DNA from: Erysipelotrichaceae bacterium
GTDB lineage: Bacteria > Bacillota_I > Bacilli_A > RFN20 > DUOF01
Assembly (NCBI GenBank): GCA_015058985.1
Contig: SVBH01000006.1
Coordinates: 1-64,000, forward strand
DNA: 64,000 nt
Direction of reading: 5' to 3'
Made by a program: the position numbers and the translations under genes. Positions 62,661-64,000 of the stretch are shown here, piece by piece. The stretch's first letter is position 1. The number at the start of each line of letters is the position of its first letter. The notes below the pieces were generated by a model. It was given only the letters and a program-made list of their open reading frames with translations, had not been told where the DNA came from and made no database searches.

Positions 62661-63659
62661 TTATAATTCTACATCATTAATTAATATATTGCTAACTTTT
62701 TCATCAGTATAATTTGGATAACCATTTACAAAAACTGGTTCTTCATAGACTGTAAAATTCATTTCTAAATCACAACTATTTAATTCATTAAAGGTCAACA
62801 TTAAAATTTCATATATTTCTTCTTTTAAACATAATTCTTCCAATAATGACTTATCTGATAAATCAAATGTAATAGAGTTTTCTTCTACCAAATAATCATT
62901 AATTTCAATTAGTTCTATAGAACTAATTTCTTTAAGCCCCGTATAAAAATCTATATCCATATACATAGCATCTAATATCGTAGCTACTTCATTTTCTTTT
63001 TTCTCTATTCTCCTAGTAACAGGAACTAAATATGATAAATTATTTATTTCACTTTCATAAAAAACTGTTATTGATGTTGTATTGTAAACATCGCTGTCTC
63101 CTAAGTAATGATTGATTCCAATAGCTTTTGTTAATAAAGGAGGTAATGGGGTATTGTTTTGTGGCATTTTTTCTAGTACTAAACCATTTACTTTAATAAT
63201 TAATCCATCTACTTGATCAAATTGTGATAACGACCAAACTAAAGACTCTAAAATTTTTCTTTCTTTAGCTACTGGATAATCATTAAATTCACTTGAGAAA
63301 TCAATTGATGCTACATTTTGATCAATTTCAATAGCATTAATTTTTACGTTTTTATTCAAAGTATAGGTAAAACCTGCTGATGAAGTTACTGGACTATCTT
63401 CTTTTAGTAAATTTAATACACAAAGCATATCCTCTGCAATATTAGAAGATGATGGGCAAGTAGCCGTTAAAGGTACTACTAAACTGTTATCCTCACTTAT
63501 GGTATAAACTCTTTTATATGAAACTTCCATTTCATTAGTAGTTTCAATCGTTTGTGGTTTCACTAAATCTTTATTGGTAGAAACTGCTATTATTGTAATC
63601 ACTAATGCTAAAAAAGGAAAAATAAAAACTAGATTTTTTTTGCTTAAGATTTTTTTCAT
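62661..63659 (-). CDS. gerM: GerM-domain sporulation/germination protein
   Basis: GerM is a sporulation protein needed for normal germination and for stability of the SpoIIIA-SpoIIQ channel in B. subtilis. The 332-residue protein starts at ATG 63659 after GAGGTG. It has an N-terminal span (NLVFIFPFLALVITIIAV) and two GerMN domains (about 50-180 and 190-325). The usual lipobox Cys is missing, so it is held by the span and not by lipid. It lies next to gerE, as in B. subtilis where gerM and gerE are near neighbours. Confidence 0.85.
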   Translation of the reverse strand: MKKILSKKNLVFIFPFLALVITIIAVSTNKDLVKPQTIETTNEMEVSYKRVYTISEDNSLVVPLTATCPSSSNIAEDMLCVLNLLKEDSPVTSSAGFTYTLNKNVKINAIEIDQNVASIDFSSEFNDYPVAKERKILESLVWSLSQFDQVDGLIIKVNGLVLEKMPQNNTPLPPLLTKAIGINHYLGDSDVYNTTSITVFYESEINNLSYLVPVTRRIEKKENEVATILDAMYMDIDFYTGLKEISSIELIEINDYLVEENSITFDLSDKSLLEELCLKEEIYEILMLTFNELNSCDLEMNFTVYEEPVFVNGYPNYTDEKVSNILINDVEL

Positions 63660-63709
63660 TATTATGCACCTCAATAATAGATATGTATTTTTTACTTATT
63701 TTAGAACAC

Positions 63710-63732
63710 AAAAAAATAGCCCCTTAGGGCTA
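63710..63732 (-). terminator. Intrinsic terminator of gerE
   Basis: The stem TAGCCC/GGGCTA with a 4-base loop is followed on the minus strand by six T and overlaps the gerE stop. Confidence 0.8.
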
Positions 63733-63933
63733 TAAAGAGATTTCTTTTAGTTTTATCAATTCAACAACTGCTTGTGCACGTCCTTTTACACCTAATCTTT
63801 GCATGACATTAGATATATGATTTCTAACAGTTTTTTCACTTATAAATAATAAGTTCGCAATTTCTTTAGTTGACTTATTATTGATAAGCAAGTCAAAAAC
63901 TTCTTTCTCTCTTTTTGTGAGCACCGATGGCAT
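63730..63933 (-). CDS. gerE: Spore-specific LuxR-type regulator GerE
   Basis: GerE controls the last wave of mother-cell genes, such as coat genes, together with SigK. The 67-residue protein is a lone LuxR-type helix-turn-helix: LTKREKEVFDLL, STKEIANLLFISEKTVRNHI and SNVMQRLGVKGRAQAVVELI. These are nearly identical to B. subtilis GerE (74 residues), with a shorter N terminus. GGAGG lies 11 bases before ATG 63933, a somewhat long spacing. Its presence implies that the full sporulation cascade up to SigK operates or did so recently. Confidence 0.93.
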   Translation of the reverse strand: MPSVLTKREKEVFDLLINNKSTKEIANLLFISEKTVRNHISNVMQRLGVKGRAQAVVELIKLKEISL

Positions 63934-64000
63934 ATGTCAAGTAACCTCCTCGGACTACTATATATTATGCAGTTAATGGTACTTTGGTTATTTATTTTTG

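Overview
The window is strongly AT-rich bacterial DNA with short intergenic gaps, purine-rich Shine-Dalgarno (SD) sites and TGA used as a stop. It comes from a Gram-positive, endospore-forming member of the Bacilli. The gene order follows Bacillus subtilis in several blocks (dcw cluster; spoIIGA-sigE-sigG; sepF-ylmH-ileS-lspA-rluD; M24 peptidase/efp; gerM/gerE), but most blocks are stripped down. That suggests an uncultured, host-associated lineage related to Erysipelotrichia-type Bacilli. This placement is an inference from gene content and order.

Layout from left to right. Bases 1-28 look like a dif chromosome-dimer-resolution site, so the left edge is probably the replication terminus. Almost every gene lies on the minus strand, reading towards that site, as expected for leading-strand genes. 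Five unrecognised genes (157-3153) come first. Then follow rluD, lspA, ileS with a tyrosine-type T-box relative for isoleucine, ylmH, sepF and a membrane protein with a long Ser/Thr/Lys tandem repeat. The sporulation sigma factors sigG and sigE and the pro-SigE protease spoIIGA follow, and then an M24 peptidase, a GNAT enzyme, spoIIIAH, a helical protein, EF-P and rpmG.

The dcw (division and cell wall) cluster runs from 17 kb to 33 kb, in transcription order: mraZ, rsmH, ftsL, a HAD phosphatase, a SpoVD/FtsI-type penicillin-binding protein, two unknown genes, murE, mraY, murD, ftsW/spoVE, murG, murB, ftsQ/divIB, a GNAT-DUF2087 gene, ftsA, ftsZ. mraZ has a clear promoter and three direct-repeat MraZ boxes. 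A flippase-like membrane protein and rpmF follow. A short plus-strand island (phosphatase, tmcAL, mscL) then interrupts the strand bias.

From 37 kb to 53 kb lie two giant secreted, membrane-anchored Ig-like surface proteins (about 3,200 and 2,160 residues). To the right are tyrS with a T-box, a YtxH-like gene and murC, an unknown gene, an ArsB/NhaD-type ion transporter, a 49-residue peptide gene, trmB, a CoaX-like protein that has lost its catalytic residues, a membrane-anchored beta-propeller protein with regular Cys-X10-Cys loops, gerM and gerE.

The most interesting points are these. The spoIIG promoter has a 21-base spacer. sigG has a TTG start and a hairpin that buries its SD. EF-P has lost the modified lysine. 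The CoaX protein is degenerate. The surface proteins carry repeated cysteine pairs, and one has a hydrophobic helical hairpin resembling a membrane-insertion module.
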